Positions 22,127 to 31,959 are shown, counted from the first letter of the stretch. The stretch is DNA of 57,868 nucleotides from Verrucomicrobiales bacterium (GCA_029213195.1 JARGNI010000036.1:1-57868); one strand, 5' to 3'. Notes: a model not told the origin generated them from the letters alone. Made by a program: numbers and translations.

Positions 22127-24955
22127 TCAACCCATCAACTCGCGCGCCTTCTCGAGAATCGCTTCGACCTGATCGGCGGCTCCGGGAGCAGCCCCACGAG
22201 CCATTTCCGGTTTACCTCCCCCTTTTCCACCCGCCACGGCGAGAGATTCACGAACGATCGTTCCGGCCTGGAATCGATCTGTCACATCGGAAGAAACCAC
22301 GGACCCGAAATGCACCGTCCCATCGGCGACGAGAGCGAGGGCCACGCCTCCGGAAAAGCCGCGTGCTTTGACGACATTCATCGCCTCCTGCAGCAGGGCG
22401 GGAGAATCGCCAGGCAGGACACCGGCATAAGTGTCGCCTTCATAGTCGGCGAGTGTTTCCTGAAACCAGTCGGATGCGATCGATGCGGCCGCTCCGGCAG
22501 AAGCTTTCTTCACGGCCTTCTCGGCCTGGATCGCAGCTGCCTTGACCTCATCACGCTGGGATTCCAACTGACGCAGGAGAGCGTTCGCATTCGAGAGCTC
22601 CCCCTTCGAAATCACCTTCTCGATCTGGGTAGGTAGATCACTTCCGACCTCCACCGCCACGGGATCCTTTTTCAAAGAGGTCAGCTTCTGGTTCGCCGCC
22701 TCGAGCTTGGCCTGGGCCTCTTCGAGGTCGTCGGCAACCGCCGCCCCCTGTTCCGCGATCAACTCCGCAGCCGCCTTTCCACAAACGGCCTCGACACGAC
22801 GAATCCCGGCCGCAACGGCACCTTCGCTTTTCACTTTGAAGAATCCGATCGATCCGGTCGACGGGGTGTGGGTTCCGCCACAGAGTTCCATCGAGTATCC
22901 GTCGAGCTCGTTCGCTCTTCCTCCGATCTGGACGACACGGACTTCGTCGCCGTATTTGTCTCCGAAGAACTGCATGATGTCCTCGTTGTCCTTGATCTCG
23001 GAATGCGGCACTTCGGAAACCGAAACAGGATCATCGGAGGTGATGCAGCTGTTGACCTCGGATTCGATCTTCTGGATCTGATCCTCGTTCAGCGCCGAGG
23101 AGTTGAAATCGAAACGAAGACGATCCGGTGCGACGAGAGATCCCTGCTGCGTGGCATCGGGATCGACGACCTGGTGAAGCGCCCAGTGGAAGAGGTGCGT
23201 CGCGGTGTGGTGCTTCTCGATCTCCCGTCGTCGACCGGTGTCGATCGTCAGGATCACATGAGTCTCCTCCGTATCGGGACGACTCGAAACTTGGAGCAAA
23301 GTGGCGTCGCCCACGCCGAGAACCGAACTCACCGTAAGCGTTTCCTCACCGAGCGTCAGGGTGCCCAGGTCCCCGAGCTGCCCCCCTTTCTCGATGTAGA
23401 ACGGGCTGCGATCGACCACCGCGAAAACCCCGTTGTCATTCTCGATCCATTCCACGATCTCGGCTTCGCAGGTATCTTGCTCGAACCCGACGAATTCGGT
23501 TTTCACATCGGTATGGATATTCACGGCTTCGACCACCGTCGTCTTCCGGCCCTCGGCGCCCTTGGCCTTGTGGACTTCGACGAGACGCTCGACTTCTTCG
23601 GGATCCACGTGAAGCGAACGCTCGTCGAGCAGCAACTCGGTCAGGTCGGTGGGAAATCCGTAGGTCTCCCAGAGCTTGACCACGGTTTCCGCAGGGAAGT
23701 CTTCTCCTTCCGCGACGGCACCGGCCGCGTCGTCGAACAACTTCAGCCCTCGGTCGAGGGTGCGATTGAATTGCTCCTCTTCTTTCCGCAGCGTGTCCTC
23801 GATCTTCTCGCGGCGGGATACCAGCTCCGGAAACACCTCGCCCATCTCTTCGATCAGGGTCGGGACGAGACGATGCAGGAACGGATTCTCGGCATCGAAT
23901 CCGAGGATCCGCCCGAAACGCACGGCCCGCCGCAGGATGTTTCGGATGACGTAGTTCCGCCCTCCATTTCCAGGTTCGATGCCATCGGCAATGGCAAAAC
24001 TGGTCGTGCGCAGGTGGTCCCCGATGACTCGGTAGGCGATGTCGATCTGCTCCTGCTCGGAGAGACCGCTTCGTTTGCCGCCTTCGGGAACGGTCGACTG
24101 ATACGAGGTATCGGTCAGGTCCGAGAGCACTTGGAAGATGGGAGAAAAGACATCCGTGTCGTAGTTGGAAGCGAGTCGGCTGAAGTCCGTGAGCCCCTGG
24201 GTGCACTGGATGATGGAACAGATCCGTTCGAATCCCATCCCGGTATCGACATGGCAGGCCGGGAGAGGACGAAACGATCCGTCCTCGTTCGCATTGAACT
24301 GGATAAAGACGAGATTCCAAATCTCGATACAGCGAGCGTCGTCGGCATTGACGAGGGACCCCTGGGTGTCGCCTTCCGGGGTGAGATCGATGTGAAGCTC
24401 GGAGCACGGACCGCAGGGCCCGGTCTCGCCCATCATCCAGAAATTGTCCTTCTTGTTTCCGTTCACGATATGAACGGAAGGATCGAGTCCGGCTTTCTCG
24501 AAAATCTCGGCCCAGAAATCGTAAGCTTCCTGGTCGAATTCCGCGGGATCGCCCTCCTCGGGAGAATAGACCGTCGCATACAGCCGAGAGGGCGGCAGCT
24601 TCCATCGTTCCGTGAGGAGTTCCCAGGCCCAGGCGATCGCCTCTTTCTTGAAATAGTCGCCAAAGCTCCAGTTGCCCAGCATCTCGAACATCGTGTGATG
24701 ATAGGTATCGTATCCGACATCCTCGAGATCGTTGTGTTTCCCCCCGGCGCGAATGCACTTCTGCGTATCAGCGGCACGCGGAGGATCATAGGGCGCAGAC
24801 TCGGTCCCGAGAAAGTAGGGGATGAACTGATTCATTCCCGCGTTCGTGAACAGCAGGTTCGGCGACGTCGGCATGAGACTGGCCGAGGGCACGATGGTAT
24901 GCTGTTTCTCCGAGAAGAAATCGAGGAATGACTGCCGTATTTCGCGTGAGGTCAT
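22127..24955 (-). CDS. alaS: Alanyl-tRNA synthetase
   Basis: This 942-residue class II synthetase has MTSREIRQSFLDFF, class II motif 1-3 segments (LLFTNAGMNQF; HHTMFEMLGNWSFGDY), the editing-domain zinc motif HHTATHLFHW with CGGTHTP, and a C-terminal C-Ala domain (GGGKPEMARGAA, VEAILEKARELM). All domains appear intact. The start is at MTSREIRQS. A GCGCC-TT-GGCGC hairpin (24973-24984) sits in the 5' leader, much like that before cysN. The gene plus the downstream tautomerase are bracketed by two REPIN-like elements. Confidence 0.97.
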   Translation of the reverse strand: MTSREIRQSFLDFFSEKQHTIVPSASLMPTSPNLLFTNAGMNQFIPYFLGTESAPYDPPRAADTQKCIRAGGKHNDLEDVGYDTYHHTMFEMLGNWSFGDYFKKEAIAWAWELLTERWKLPPSRLYATVYSPEEGDPAEFDQEAYDFWAEIFEKAGLDPSVHIVNGNKKDNFWMMGETGPCGPCSELHIDLTPEGDTQGSLVNADDARCIEIWNLVFIQFNANEDGSFRPLPACHVDTGMGFERICSIIQCTQGLTDFSRLASNYDTDVFSPIFQVLSDLTDTSYQSTVPEGGKRSGLSEQEQIDIAYRVIGDHLRTTSFAIADGIEPGNGGRNYVIRNILRRAVRFGRILGFDAENPFLHRLVPTLIEEMGEVFPELVSRREKIEDTLRKEEEQFNRTLDRGLKLFDDAAGAVAEGEDFPAETVVKLWETYGFPTDLTELLLDERSLHVDPEEVERLVEVHKAKGAEGRKTTVVEAVNIHTDVKTEFVGFEQDTCEAEIVEWIENDNGVFAVVDRSPFYIEKGGQLGDLGTLTLGEETLTVSSVLGVGDATLLQVSSRPDTEETHVILTIDTGRRREIEKHHTATHLFHWALHQVVDPDATQQGSLVAPDRLRFDFNSSALNEDQIQKIESEVNSCITSDDPVSVSEVPHSEIKDNEDIMQFFGDKYGDEVRVVQIGGRANELDGYSMELCGGTHTPSTGSIGFFKVKSEGAVAAGIRRVEAVCGKAAAELIAEQGAAVADDLEEAQAKLEAANQKLTSLKKDPVAVEVGSDLPTQIEKVISKGELSNANALLRQLESQRDEVKAAAIQAEKAVKKASAGAAASIASDWFQETLADYEGDTYAGVLPGDSPALLQEAMNVVKARGFSGGVALALVADGTVHFGSVVSSDVTDRFQAGTIVRESLAVAGGKGGGKPEMARGAAPGAADQVEAILEKARELMG

Positions 24956-24972
24956 AGGGCGAGGACGGTAAC

Positions 24973-24984
24973 GCGCCTTGGCGC
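24973..24984. promoter_or_regulatory. GC hairpin in the alaS leader
   Basis: GCGCC-TT-GGCGC is a perfect 5-bp stem 18 bp upstream of the alaS start. A sister hairpin, GCGCC-TTT-GGCGC with the same flanking CGG, precedes cysN at 1530-1542. Both are on the sense side of a leftward gene; the role is unknown. Confidence 0.35.
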
Positions 24985-25002
24985 GGACGCAAGAGGAGCT
25001 AT

Positions 25003-25158
25003 GGAGTGCGGTGGCTCGACACCGCTTTCCACGCGGGCAGGAAAGGTAGACAGGCGGGAAAGGACTTGGGCTTCGAGCCTGCGCTCACAGCGAACCCCAA
25101 GTCGGGGTCGTTTCTTCGACCGGTCACGTTTCAAAGCGGTGTCGAGCCACCGCACTCC
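25003..25158. repeat. REPIN-like element B (perfect 26-bp inverted arms)
   Basis: The left arm (25003-25028), GGAGTGCGGTGGC followed by TCGACACCGCTTT, and the right arm (25133-25158) are exact reverse complements. Each arm holds GCGGTG/CACCGC. The inner 104 bp differ from element A. It lies between alaS and transaldolase. GGAG at the outer ends is the head seen in the 18.2-18.4 kb hairpins. Confidence 0.88.
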
Positions 25159-25172
25159 AGAAACTCGGACCT

Positions 25173-26132
25173 CTACCCGAGTTTCTCCTCGATCAATTTC
25201 TCCATCTTCCCGATGTCGGCGGAAAAGGCGCGGATTCCCTGGGCGGTCTTCTCGGTCGCCATGGCATCCTCGTTGAGAAGAAATCGGAAAGTTTTCTCAT
25301 CGAGATCGAGACGGGAAATCTCCGCGGTCTCGGCCGACTCGGGATCGAGCTTCCGCTCCACGGTCCCCTCGGTGTTCTGGAGATCCTCGAGAAGATCCGG
25401 TCCGATCGTGAGCAGGTCGCAGCCGGCCAGCTCGAGAATCTGTCCCGTGTTCCGAAAGCTGGCGCCCATGACCTCGGTCTCGTAGCCGAACTTCCGGTAG
25501 TAGGTGTAGATTTCCTGGACGGACTGGACCCCGGGATCGTTCGGACCGGAATACTCCTGGCCCGTGTCTTTTTTGTACCAGTCGTAAATACGCCCGACAA
25601 AAGGAGAAATCAGCTGGATCCCTCCCTCGGCGCAGGCCACCGCCTGGGCGAGACAGAACATCAGGGTGAGGTTGCAGTTGATCCCTTCATCCTGGAGCTG
25701 GGAAGCCGCTTCGATCCCTTCCCAGGTCGAGGCGATCTTGATGAGGATGCGTTCGCGATCGATTCCATTCTCTTCGTAGATCCCGATGAGCTGGCGGGCT
25801 TTTTCAATCGTCCCAACTTGGTCAAAGGAGAGCCGGGCGTCGACCTCGGTGGAAACTCGCCCCGGAACGATCTCGAGAATTTCTTTTCCAAATGCAATCA
25901 GGACCTGATCGATGATGGACTCGGTCAAGGCCGCGCCGGAAAGACCGGTGCTCTTTTGATCTTCGATCGCCTTGTCGAGGAGATGGGCGTATTGCTCCTG
26001 CTGGGAGGCTTTGAGGATGAGCGAGGGATTGGTCGTCGCGTCCTGCGGTTGGTATTCCCGCATCGCTTCGAAGTCTCCGGTATCGGCTACGACAGTGGTG
26101 AATTGCTTGAGTTGTTCGAGTTGATTCGCCAT
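25173..26132 (-). CDS. tal: Transaldolase
   Basis: This 319-residue pentose-phosphate enzyme transfers a dihydroxyacetone unit between sugar phosphates. DATTNPSL (D31) and the Schiff-base lysine K132 in [11 protein letters not shown] match the TalB (class 1, about 317 residues) family; [11 protein letters not shown] and [13 protein letters not shown] follow. Start [11 protein letters not shown] was chosen as in TalB; an 8-residue extension is possible. No Shine-Dalgarno is obvious. It is separated from alaS by REPIN-like element B and is probably its own unit. Confidence 0.96.
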   Translation of the reverse strand: MANQLEQLKQFTTVVADTGDFEAMREYQPQDATTNPSLILKASQQEQYAHLLDKAIEDQKSTGLSGAALTESIIDQVLIAFGKEILEIVPGRVSTEVDARLSFDQVGTIEKARQLIGIYEENGIDRERILIKIASTWEGIEAASQLQDEGINCNLTLMFCLAQAVACAEGGIQLISPFVGRIYDWYKKDTGQEYSGPNDPGVQSVQEIYTYYRKFGYETEVMGASFRNTGQILELAGCDLLTIGPDLLEDLQNTEGTVERKLDPESAETAEISRLDLDEKTFRFLLNEDAMATEKTAQGIRAFSADIGKMEKLIEEKLG

Positions 26133-26245
26133 GGAATCACTTTGCGGGCGAACCACCAGCCTGTCTACCCGGAACCAGGAAGGGGAATGTCACAAGCTTG
26201 TCAGGAGGCCTCGCCATCGGGAGAGCGCGAACCACCTGGCTCTGT

Positions 26246-26725
26246 CTACAGGACGAGACCGGTGACTTCTCCCTCGAAGACCAGCTTGTCGTCGACGAAT
26301 CCCTGGGTGTCGAAGATGGCCATTCTCGATCGCAAGGCCTTCGCCCGCACCACCATGATCAACTCGGCCCCCGGTTCGACCGTCCCGCGAAACTTGACCT
26401 TGCTGACCCCGCCAAAACCAAAGAATTTTTCACCCCCGGTCTCGAACTTCAGGTGGTAGATCACGGAACTGATCTGGGCCGCCATTTCGATCATGAGAAC
26501 TCCGGGCATGATGGGGCGTCCGGGGATATGGCCTCGAGTCCAGAACTCATCCGGACGCTGGGTCTTGACTCCCACTCCCAGCCCCTCTTCGAGATCGACC
26601 AGGACGATGCGGTCGACCTGTTCGAATTCGTCCCGCTGTGGATTCAACACGAGGATCTCTTCTTTGGAGACCGCCACGTTGTCCGTGTCGATCGTGCTGA
26701 GGTCGATAAGGGGGTCGGATGCCAT
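26246..26725 (-). CDS. FabZ-like hotdog-fold dehydratase
   Basis: This 159-residue protein has the FabA/FabZ active-site helix region GHIPGRPIMPGVLMIEMAAQ with H66 and E80, followed by a second hotdog strand set (GVSKVKFRGTVEPGAEL). It probably dehydrates a 3-hydroxyacyl-ACP. The N-terminal PHRYPFLLVDR box of true FabZ is replaced by NPQRDEFEQVDRIV, so it may be a divergent FabZ paralogue acting on a specialised acyl chain. Start ATG 26725 was chosen; a TTG 18 codons upstream (26779) is possible. The 3' neighbour is tal; upstream lies the large lipoprotein. Confidence 0.8.
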   Translation of the reverse strand: MASDPLIDLSTIDTDNVAVSKEEILVLNPQRDEFEQVDRIVLVDLEEGLGVGVKTQRPDEFWTRGHIPGRPIMPGVLMIEMAAQISSVIYHLKFETGGEKFFGFGGVSKVKFRGTVEPGAELIMVVRAKALRSRMAIFDTQGFVDDKLVFEGEVTGLVL

Positions 26726-26879
26726 GCGTTTGGGTTCGATTGATCCCGGGATGGTTCCTTTCTCCACCGCTTCTGTCAATCCCCATCATCCGGTGGGCAC
26801 GCTCTGGCGCCCCCCCCAACGTCGTAACGACTTTCGCTGCCGCGAGGAAGGAAGACTGAACCCGGGCCTGCCGAGCCGC

Positions 26880-29800
26880 CTACGGCTGCGCCGCCTCGGC
26901 CTGACGTCGCGCGGCTTCCATTGCGGCACGCTGGGCTTCCGCTTGCGCACGGGCCTGCTCCTCGGCCTGGCGTCGCGCTGCTTCTTCGGCTGCTCGTCGT
27001 GCTGCTTCCTGGCGGGCTCGTTCTTCGGCCTGCTGTTTCGCCGCTTCCATTGCGGCACGCTGGGCCTCGGCCTGGGCTCGGGCTCGTTCCTCCGCTTCGC
27101 GCTTCGCCGTTTCCATCGCTGCAGCTCTCTGAGCCTGCTCCTCGGCCTGCTGTCTCGCGGCTTCCATTGCGGCACGCTGTGCCTCGGCCTGGGCTCGGGC
27201 TTGTTCTTCCGCTTCGCGCTTCGCCGTTTCCATGGCGGCTGCTCTCCGGGCTTGCTCTTCGGCCTGCTGTTTCGCCAATTCCATCGCGGCACGCTGCGCT
27301 TCTGCTTCTGCCTTGGCACGCTCCTCGGCTTGCAATTTCGCTGCCTCCATTGCCGCCTGCTGAGCCTGCGTCGCCTCGGCTCGCATTTTCTCTTCCGCCT
27401 CGCGTTGCATGGCGGCCTGCTGTGCCGCCTCGACCTTGGCGCGTTCTTCGGCCTCGAGTTTTGCGTTCTCCATCGCAGCCTGTTGCGCAGCTGCGGCTTC
27501 GGCCTGCAACCTGGCAGCCTTCATCTCGGCTTGTTGAGCGGCGAGGGCCTCTGTCTTGGCGCGTTCTTCCATCTGCAACTTCTCCGCGGCCATGGCTGCC
27601 TGCTGGGCGGCAACAGCTTCCGCCTGAGCCCGCTCCTCCGCCTCACTCCTTGCCGCTTTCTCCGCGGCTTCGGCCCTGGCTTGCGCCAATTCTTTCGCTT
27701 GGCGCTCGGCGGCTTCCCTGGCCACTGGCTGAGTCGCCGCGGCATCTACTTGAACCGGCTCCGGTATCGCTGGGTTGCTCACACTCATGGAACCTCGACG
27801 TGCCGAACCGGGACCAGACCGAGGGCGCTCTTCCCCTGCGAGTTTCGGCATCTCCCCTGGGGTGGCTCGATCCTCTCCAGCGACCTCTGGTCTGCGAAGG
27901 CCGCGTCCCTTGCCCGTCCGTTCCGACAAACCGGAACCTACAAGTCTACGAGTCGGGCTTTCTGTCTCCGATGGATTGGCTTGCGGAACGGGTTCCGCGG
28001 TGGAGGTTTCCGCTCCAATCGTCCCAGGCTCCGCAGACATGGCGACCTCGGGAGACGTCGATTCTCCACTCGGAGTGGCCACACTTCCTGTCGCTTCAGC
28101 GACAACGGTCTCGACCGTCGGGTCAACCGGCATCGCCACGGCAGGGTGCGTCGCGGGTTCGGCGCCCTGGGTTTCTTCCGCAGGAGTCGTCGCCGGTTCG
28201 ACAGGCATCGCGACGACCGGTTCGGTGGCGCGTTCCGCAATTTCCGCCTCTTCTCCCGTCGAGACCTCCGCCACGACCACTTCGGCCTCGGGTTCTGCCG
28301 GAGCGGTTCCCACTGGCTCTGTTGCCGGTTCAGCAGGCATCGCCACCTCGGATGCCACCGTGGGCTCGGTAGCCGACGGCTCTTCTGCAGATTCCGGGGA
28401 AGGCTCCGCAGGCATGGCGACGACCGGGTGGGACGGGGTATCGGCATTCTGAGCGACCCCGCCCTCCGGGACCTCCGCCACGACCGCTTCCGCCACGGGA
28501 TCCGCGGGCATCACTACCTCAGATACCACGTCAGGCTCGGCAGCTGCGGCCTCCCCCGTAGATTCCGTGCTGGATTCAGAAGGCATGGCCACAACTGGTC
28601 CTCCGGAAGAATCGGGACCTTGAGCTTCCGGTTCCTCCGGGACCTCGGCCACGACGGCTTCGACCCCAGGTTCCGCAGGATCCACTACCACGGGCTGGGG
28701 CGCAGGTTCGGTCGGCATCGCTACTTCCGTTTCCGTCACCGGCTCCGTCGTCTCGGTTTCTTCGCCTTCCGGAGCTTCGCTGGTTCCCGGTTCCACCCCT
28801 GGGTCGGCAGGGTTCACTTCCGCAAGCTCAGTTGCAGGTTCGGGAGTCTCGGGAATCTCAGGAACGGCTGCGATGGCGGCTTCCTCCATCGCTTCGACCT
28901 TGGCAACATCCTCCGTAATTTCCTTTTTGATCTCGGCAATTTCCGTCTTCGGAACCTCGGAGAAAGCATCGACCGGGGTGACGTCACGCAGTCGCTTCCG
29001 GATCCTGGGCGCGACAACCGCAGCGCCGGTCGCGACGGCAGGAAGAGTGATCCGAGGAACATGAGCCGTCCCTCCCGTAGGTTTCACCCCATGCCCATGC
29101 GTGCCCCTTTCTCCAGGGGCCAAACGGATCGGCTTATGAGGAACCTGGGCCCGACAGGCGCGCTCGACCTGGTGTCTCGAGGGGCCGCCTCTCTGAACAA
29201 AACACTGGGCGCGGTCCCGGCGATGATGAGGAACGATCCGGGTCGTGTTGACGCTGCTTCGGAAGAGAACCGTGTTCTGGGTCACCGGGGCATAGACGTG
29301 CGTGTAGTTGTTGCTGACGAACCGGTTGGTCGTAATGAAAACATAGCTCGAGGGCCCGAGATCGTACTTCAGATCGCAGTTGCGATCGGCTCCACGGAAG
29401 TTGTCTCGACGGGGAGGTAGAGGCGCCCACCCCACGTGGTCACTGGTCTGACGCCAGGAAACCCAGGCTGGCGCCCACTCGGAACCCGGAACCCATACCC
29501 AGCCAACTCGATTCAGATTGACCCATCGACCGTAGTGATAGGTCGCCCAGCCAAAAGGCTCGTTGGAATTCCAGGCCCAGCCGTCATCCGTCCACGCCCA
29601 GGAGCCATCGCAATACGGGCGCCAGTCACGGCCCGCGGCCACGTAAGGTTGCCAGGAATAGCCATATTCCTCGATGTCGATCCAGCTGCCATGGGGGGCC
29701 AGGCCTTCGTAAAAAACGGAATAGTCGAGAACTGCGGATGAGTCCTGCTGCGGTGAAGCGGAAATACCAGAAGGGTTTTGCGAATCCGGAATCGGAACGG

Positions 29801-30206
29801 CTCGCAGCGTCGGTGTCGCTTCGAGCTGGCGCGCGAGGGTTTCACTTTCCACTCGGGCCTCGATCGCCTTCTCCTTCAATTCTTCATTCTGTCTCGCAAG
29901 CGCATCGAGTGACTCCCTCAGTTCCGCATTCTCCTGTTCCGCCAGGGCCGCCTTCATCTCCACAAGCTGCTTCTCGACGAGGGCACTGCGGTTCTCCATC
30001 TCGAACGCCTGTCGCTCCATGAGATCCTGCGCCTCGGCCAACTCCTCCTGCGCCCGAAGAAGCTCGGCCTGTGTGCGCTCCGCATGGAGGCGCTCTGCAT
30101 GAATTCGCTCTGCATCACTGCGGGCTTCCGGATCCGGACCCCGTTCGCAAGAGACCAGGAAGAGGAGAGAAGACGGAAAAACAAAGAGGCGCCAAAAGGG
30201 TTTCAT
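26880..30206 (-). CDS. Giant DUF6600-type lipoprotein with two coiled coils
   Basis: This 1,108-residue protein starts MKPFWRLFVF and has a lipobox ending LVSC (C20), so it is probably a membrane-anchored lipoprotein. Order of regions: N-terminal coiled coil rich in AER/EEL (about 25-130); a Trp/Tyr-rich block with repeats of the type GYSWQPY, DWRPYCDGSW, DDGWAWNSNEPFGWATYHYG and VGWVWVPGSEWAP (about 170-300), as in DUF6600; a basic linker; a long Pro/Ala/Glu region with many VAMPxEP units (about 430-800); and a C-terminal coiled coil of about 270 residues built from AE-R-AQAEAQRAAMEAA repeats, TolA-like. Function is unknown; a surface or envelope-spanning structural role is an inference. It stands alone. 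Confidence 0.8.
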   Translation of the reverse strand: MKPFWRLFVFPSSLLFLVSCERGPDPEARSDAERIHAERLHAERTQAELLRAQEELAEAQDLMERQAFEMENRSALVEKQLVEMKAALAEQENAELRESLDALARQNEELKEKAIEARVESETLARQLEATPTLRAVPIPDSQNPSGISASPQQDSSAVLDYSVFYEGLAPHGSWIDIEEYGYSWQPYVAAGRDWRPYCDGSWAWTDDGWAWNSNEPFGWATYHYGRWVNLNRVGWVWVPGSEWAPAWVSWRQTSDHVGWAPLPPRRDNFRGADRNCDLKYDLGPSSYVFITTNRFVSNNYTHVYAPVTQNTVLFRSSVNTTRIVPHHRRDRAQCFVQRGGPSRHQVERACRAQVPHKPIRLAPGERGTHGHGVKPTGGTAHVPRITLPAVATGAAVVAPRIRKRLRDVTPVDAFSEVPKTEIAEIKKEITEDVAKVEAMEEAAIAAVPEIPETPEPATELAEVNPADPGVEPGTSEAPEGEETETTEPVTETEVAMPTEPAPQPVVVDPAEPGVEAVVAEVPEEPEAQGPDSSGGPVVAMPSESSTESTGEAAAAEPDVVSEVVMPADPVAEAVVAEVPEGGVAQNADTPSHPVVAMPAEPSPESAEEPSATEPTVASEVAMPAEPATEPVGTAPAEPEAEVVVAEVSTGEEAEIAERATEPVVAMPVEPATTPAEETQGAEPATHPAVAMPVDPTVETVVAEATGSVATPSGESTSPEVAMSAEPGTIGAETSTAEPVPQANPSETESPTRRLVGSGLSERTGKGRGLRRPEVAGEDRATPGEMPKLAGEERPRSGPGSARRGSMSVSNPAIPEPVQVDAAATQPVAREAAERQAKELAQARAEAAEKAARSEAEERAQAEAVAAQQAAMAAEKLQMEERAKTEALAAQQAEMKAARLQAEAAAAQQAAMENAKLEAEERAKVEAAQQAAMQREAEEKMRAEATQAQQAAMEAAKLQAEERAKAEAEAQRAAMELAKQQAEEQARRAAAMETAKREAEEQARAQAEAQRAAMEAARQQAEEQAQRAAAMETAKREAEERARAQAEAQRAAMEAAKQQAEERARQEAARRAAEEAARRQAEEQARAQAEAQRAAMEAARRQAEAAQP

Positions 30207-30345
30207 AGGGAAACCGACGAGCCGCAGAATCCGTCTATTCAGATTCCTTTTCCAGGAAACGGAGGATCCCGCCTTCCCACGATCCATCTCTGTGCGGAGA
30301 CGGTTTTTCTCTCACTGCAATCAAATCAATACGCCCCTTTAAAAC

Positions 30346-30383
30346 ATCGACTGAATCGATACTCGATGAAGATCGAATCGATT
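30346..30383. promoter_or_regulatory. Cluster of ATCGA words upstream of the acyl ligase gene
   Basis: Within 38 bp the words ATCGACTGAATCGAT and GATCGAATCGATT give overlapping inverted and direct ATCGA/TCGAT motifs, 38 bp upstream of the ATG at 30421. A regulator site is possible. No -10/-35 pair is convincing. Confidence 0.3.
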
Positions 30384-30420
30384 TCTCTTTTTTCCTCTTT
30401 TCCGGGTATGTTGTTTCATC

Positions 30421-31959
30421 ATGAGCCGCAATACTCTTCAGGAAGCCATCGTTCAAACTTGTCGCCAGTACAGCGGCGACCATGCTCTCGCCGACTCCAG
30501 CGGTGCCAGCGTGACCTACGGGGAAGCCCTCGCCAAAACCCTCTTTCTCACCGGCAGGCTGAAACCGGTCTGGGAAGGTCAGGATAAAGTCGGAATCCTC
30601 GTTCCCCCTTCGGTTGGCGGAGCCCTGGTCAACTGGGCGGCACTCCTGATGGGCAAGATCCCGGTGAATCTCAACTACACGCTTTCCGAAGAAGGAATCG
30701 CGTCCTGTATCGAGCAATGTGGAATCACTGACATCGTCGTTTCCGGGAAGCTCATGGACCGTCTCAAGCTCACTCTTCCCGGGCGTGTGCACGTTCTCGA
30801 GGAACTGGTAAAAGAGCCACGTCTCGGAGAAAAGATCCGCGCGGGCTTCCTCGCAAAGCTGGCTTCACCCGAAGGCATCCTGAAAAAACTCGGAGGGGCC
30901 AACGCCAAACCTGACGATCTCGCCACCGTCATTTTCAGCAGCGGCAGCACGGGGCACCCCAAGGGCGTCATGCTGAGTCATCGCAACGTGATGACCAATG
31001 TCGAGCAAGTCGGCGACGTGTATCACTTTGTTCCCGAAGACGTCATGCTGGGCGTTCTGCCCTTCTTCCATTCCTTCGGATTCATGGCCACCATTGCCGG
31101 GCCCGCGGTCTGCGCCTTTGCCTGTGCCTATCATTTCAACCCCATGGAGTCGAAGGTGATCGGCCCCCTCGCCGAGGAGCATGGCGTGACCATCATGATT
31201 GCGACTCCGACGTTTCTTCAGTTTTACCTGAGAGGTCTCAAACCAGAACAACTCGAGAAACTGCGTCTCGTGGTTGTCGGAGCCGAAAAACTCCCCACCA
31301 AAGTCGCCGATTCCTTCGAAGAGAAATTCGGCGTTCGGCCCCTCGAGGCCTATGGCTGCACCGAGTGTTCCCCCGGTGTGGCGCTCAACGGACCCGATGC
31401 CTGCCGAGAAGGTTCGATCGGAAAAGTGATTCGCGACATGGAAGCTCGGATCGTGAATCCGGATACCGGAGAAGATCTCCCCGACGGCGAAGCCGGTCTC
31501 CTGCAGGTCAAAGGGCCGAACGTGATGCGAGGCTATCTCGGAATGGAGGAAAAGACCGCCGAGGTTCTCCAGGATGGCTGGTACGACACCGGTGACATCG
31601 TCCGCCGCGATGAAGAGGGCTTTCTCTGGATCGAAGGACGCCTGAGTCGGTTCAGCAAGATCGGAGGCGAGATGGTCCCTCACGGAAACGTCGAGGAAAC
31701 GCTCAACGATCTGGCCGGAGACGGAGAGCGAGTCTTTCTCGTCGTCGGTGTCCCCGATGAGAAGAAGGGTGAGAAACTCGTCGTCCTCCACACCGCAAGC
31801 GAAGACCTCCTCGCACAGGTTCTCGAGAAACTGAACGGTGCCTCGATTCCGAATCTCTGGAAACCCAAGGCCGGGCAATTTCAGAAAGTGGAAGAAATTC
31901 CGCTGCTCGGTTCCGGGAAAGTCGACCTGAAGACCGCGCAGACGATGGCGGAGGCCTAG
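30421..31959 (+). CDS. AMP-dependent acyl-CoA/acyl-ACP synthetase family ligase
   Basis: This 512-residue adenylate-forming enzyme has the P-loop IFSSGSTGHPKGVMLSH (171-187), the A5 region YGCTECSPG, A7 YDTGDIVRRDEEGFLWIEGR and the C-terminal catalytic lysine in LGSGKVDLK. It resembles the ligase half of Aas (2-acylglycerophosphoethanolamine acyltransferase/acyl-ACP synthetase), including GPNVMRGYLG and SKIGGEMV. It likely activates fatty acids to acyl-AMP for transfer to ACP or lysophospholipid. No acyltransferase domain is fused and none is adjacent. It diverges from the giant lipoprotein gene. Confidence 0.88.
   Translation: MSRNTLQEAIVQTCRQYSGDHALADSSGASVTYGEALAKTLFLTGRLKPVWEGQDKVGILVPPSVGGALVNWAALLMGKIPVNLNYTLSEEGIASCIEQCGITDIVVSGKLMDRLKLTLPGRVHVLEELVKEPRLGEKIRAGFLAKLASPEGILKKLGGANAKPDDLATVIFSSGSTGHPKGVMLSHRNVMTNVEQVGDVYHFVPEDVMLGVLPFFHSFGFMATIAGPAVCAFACAYHFNPMESKVIGPLAEEHGVTIMIATPTFLQFYLRGLKPEQLEKLRLVVVGAEKLPTKVADSFEEKFGVRPLEAYGCTECSPGVALNGPDACREGSIGKVIRDMEARIVNPDTGEDLPDGEAGLLQVKGPNVMRGYLGMEEKTAEVLQDGWYDTGDIVRRDEEGFLWIEGRLSRFSKIGGEMVPHGNVEETLNDLAGDGERVFLVVGVPDEKKGEKLVVLHTASEDLLAQVLEKLNGASIPNLWKPKAGQFQKVEEIPLLGSGKVDLKTAQTMAEA

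Noticed and set aside
22868-24931. 687-codon ORF antisense to alaS
   Set aside because: Mirror of a well-conserved synthetase; no start signal or recognisable domain.
26493-29420. 975-codon ORF antisense to the giant lipoprotein
   Set aside because: Shadow frame caused by the GC-rich Ala/Glu coiled-coil repeats; Arg/Leu/Phe-rich translation without domains.
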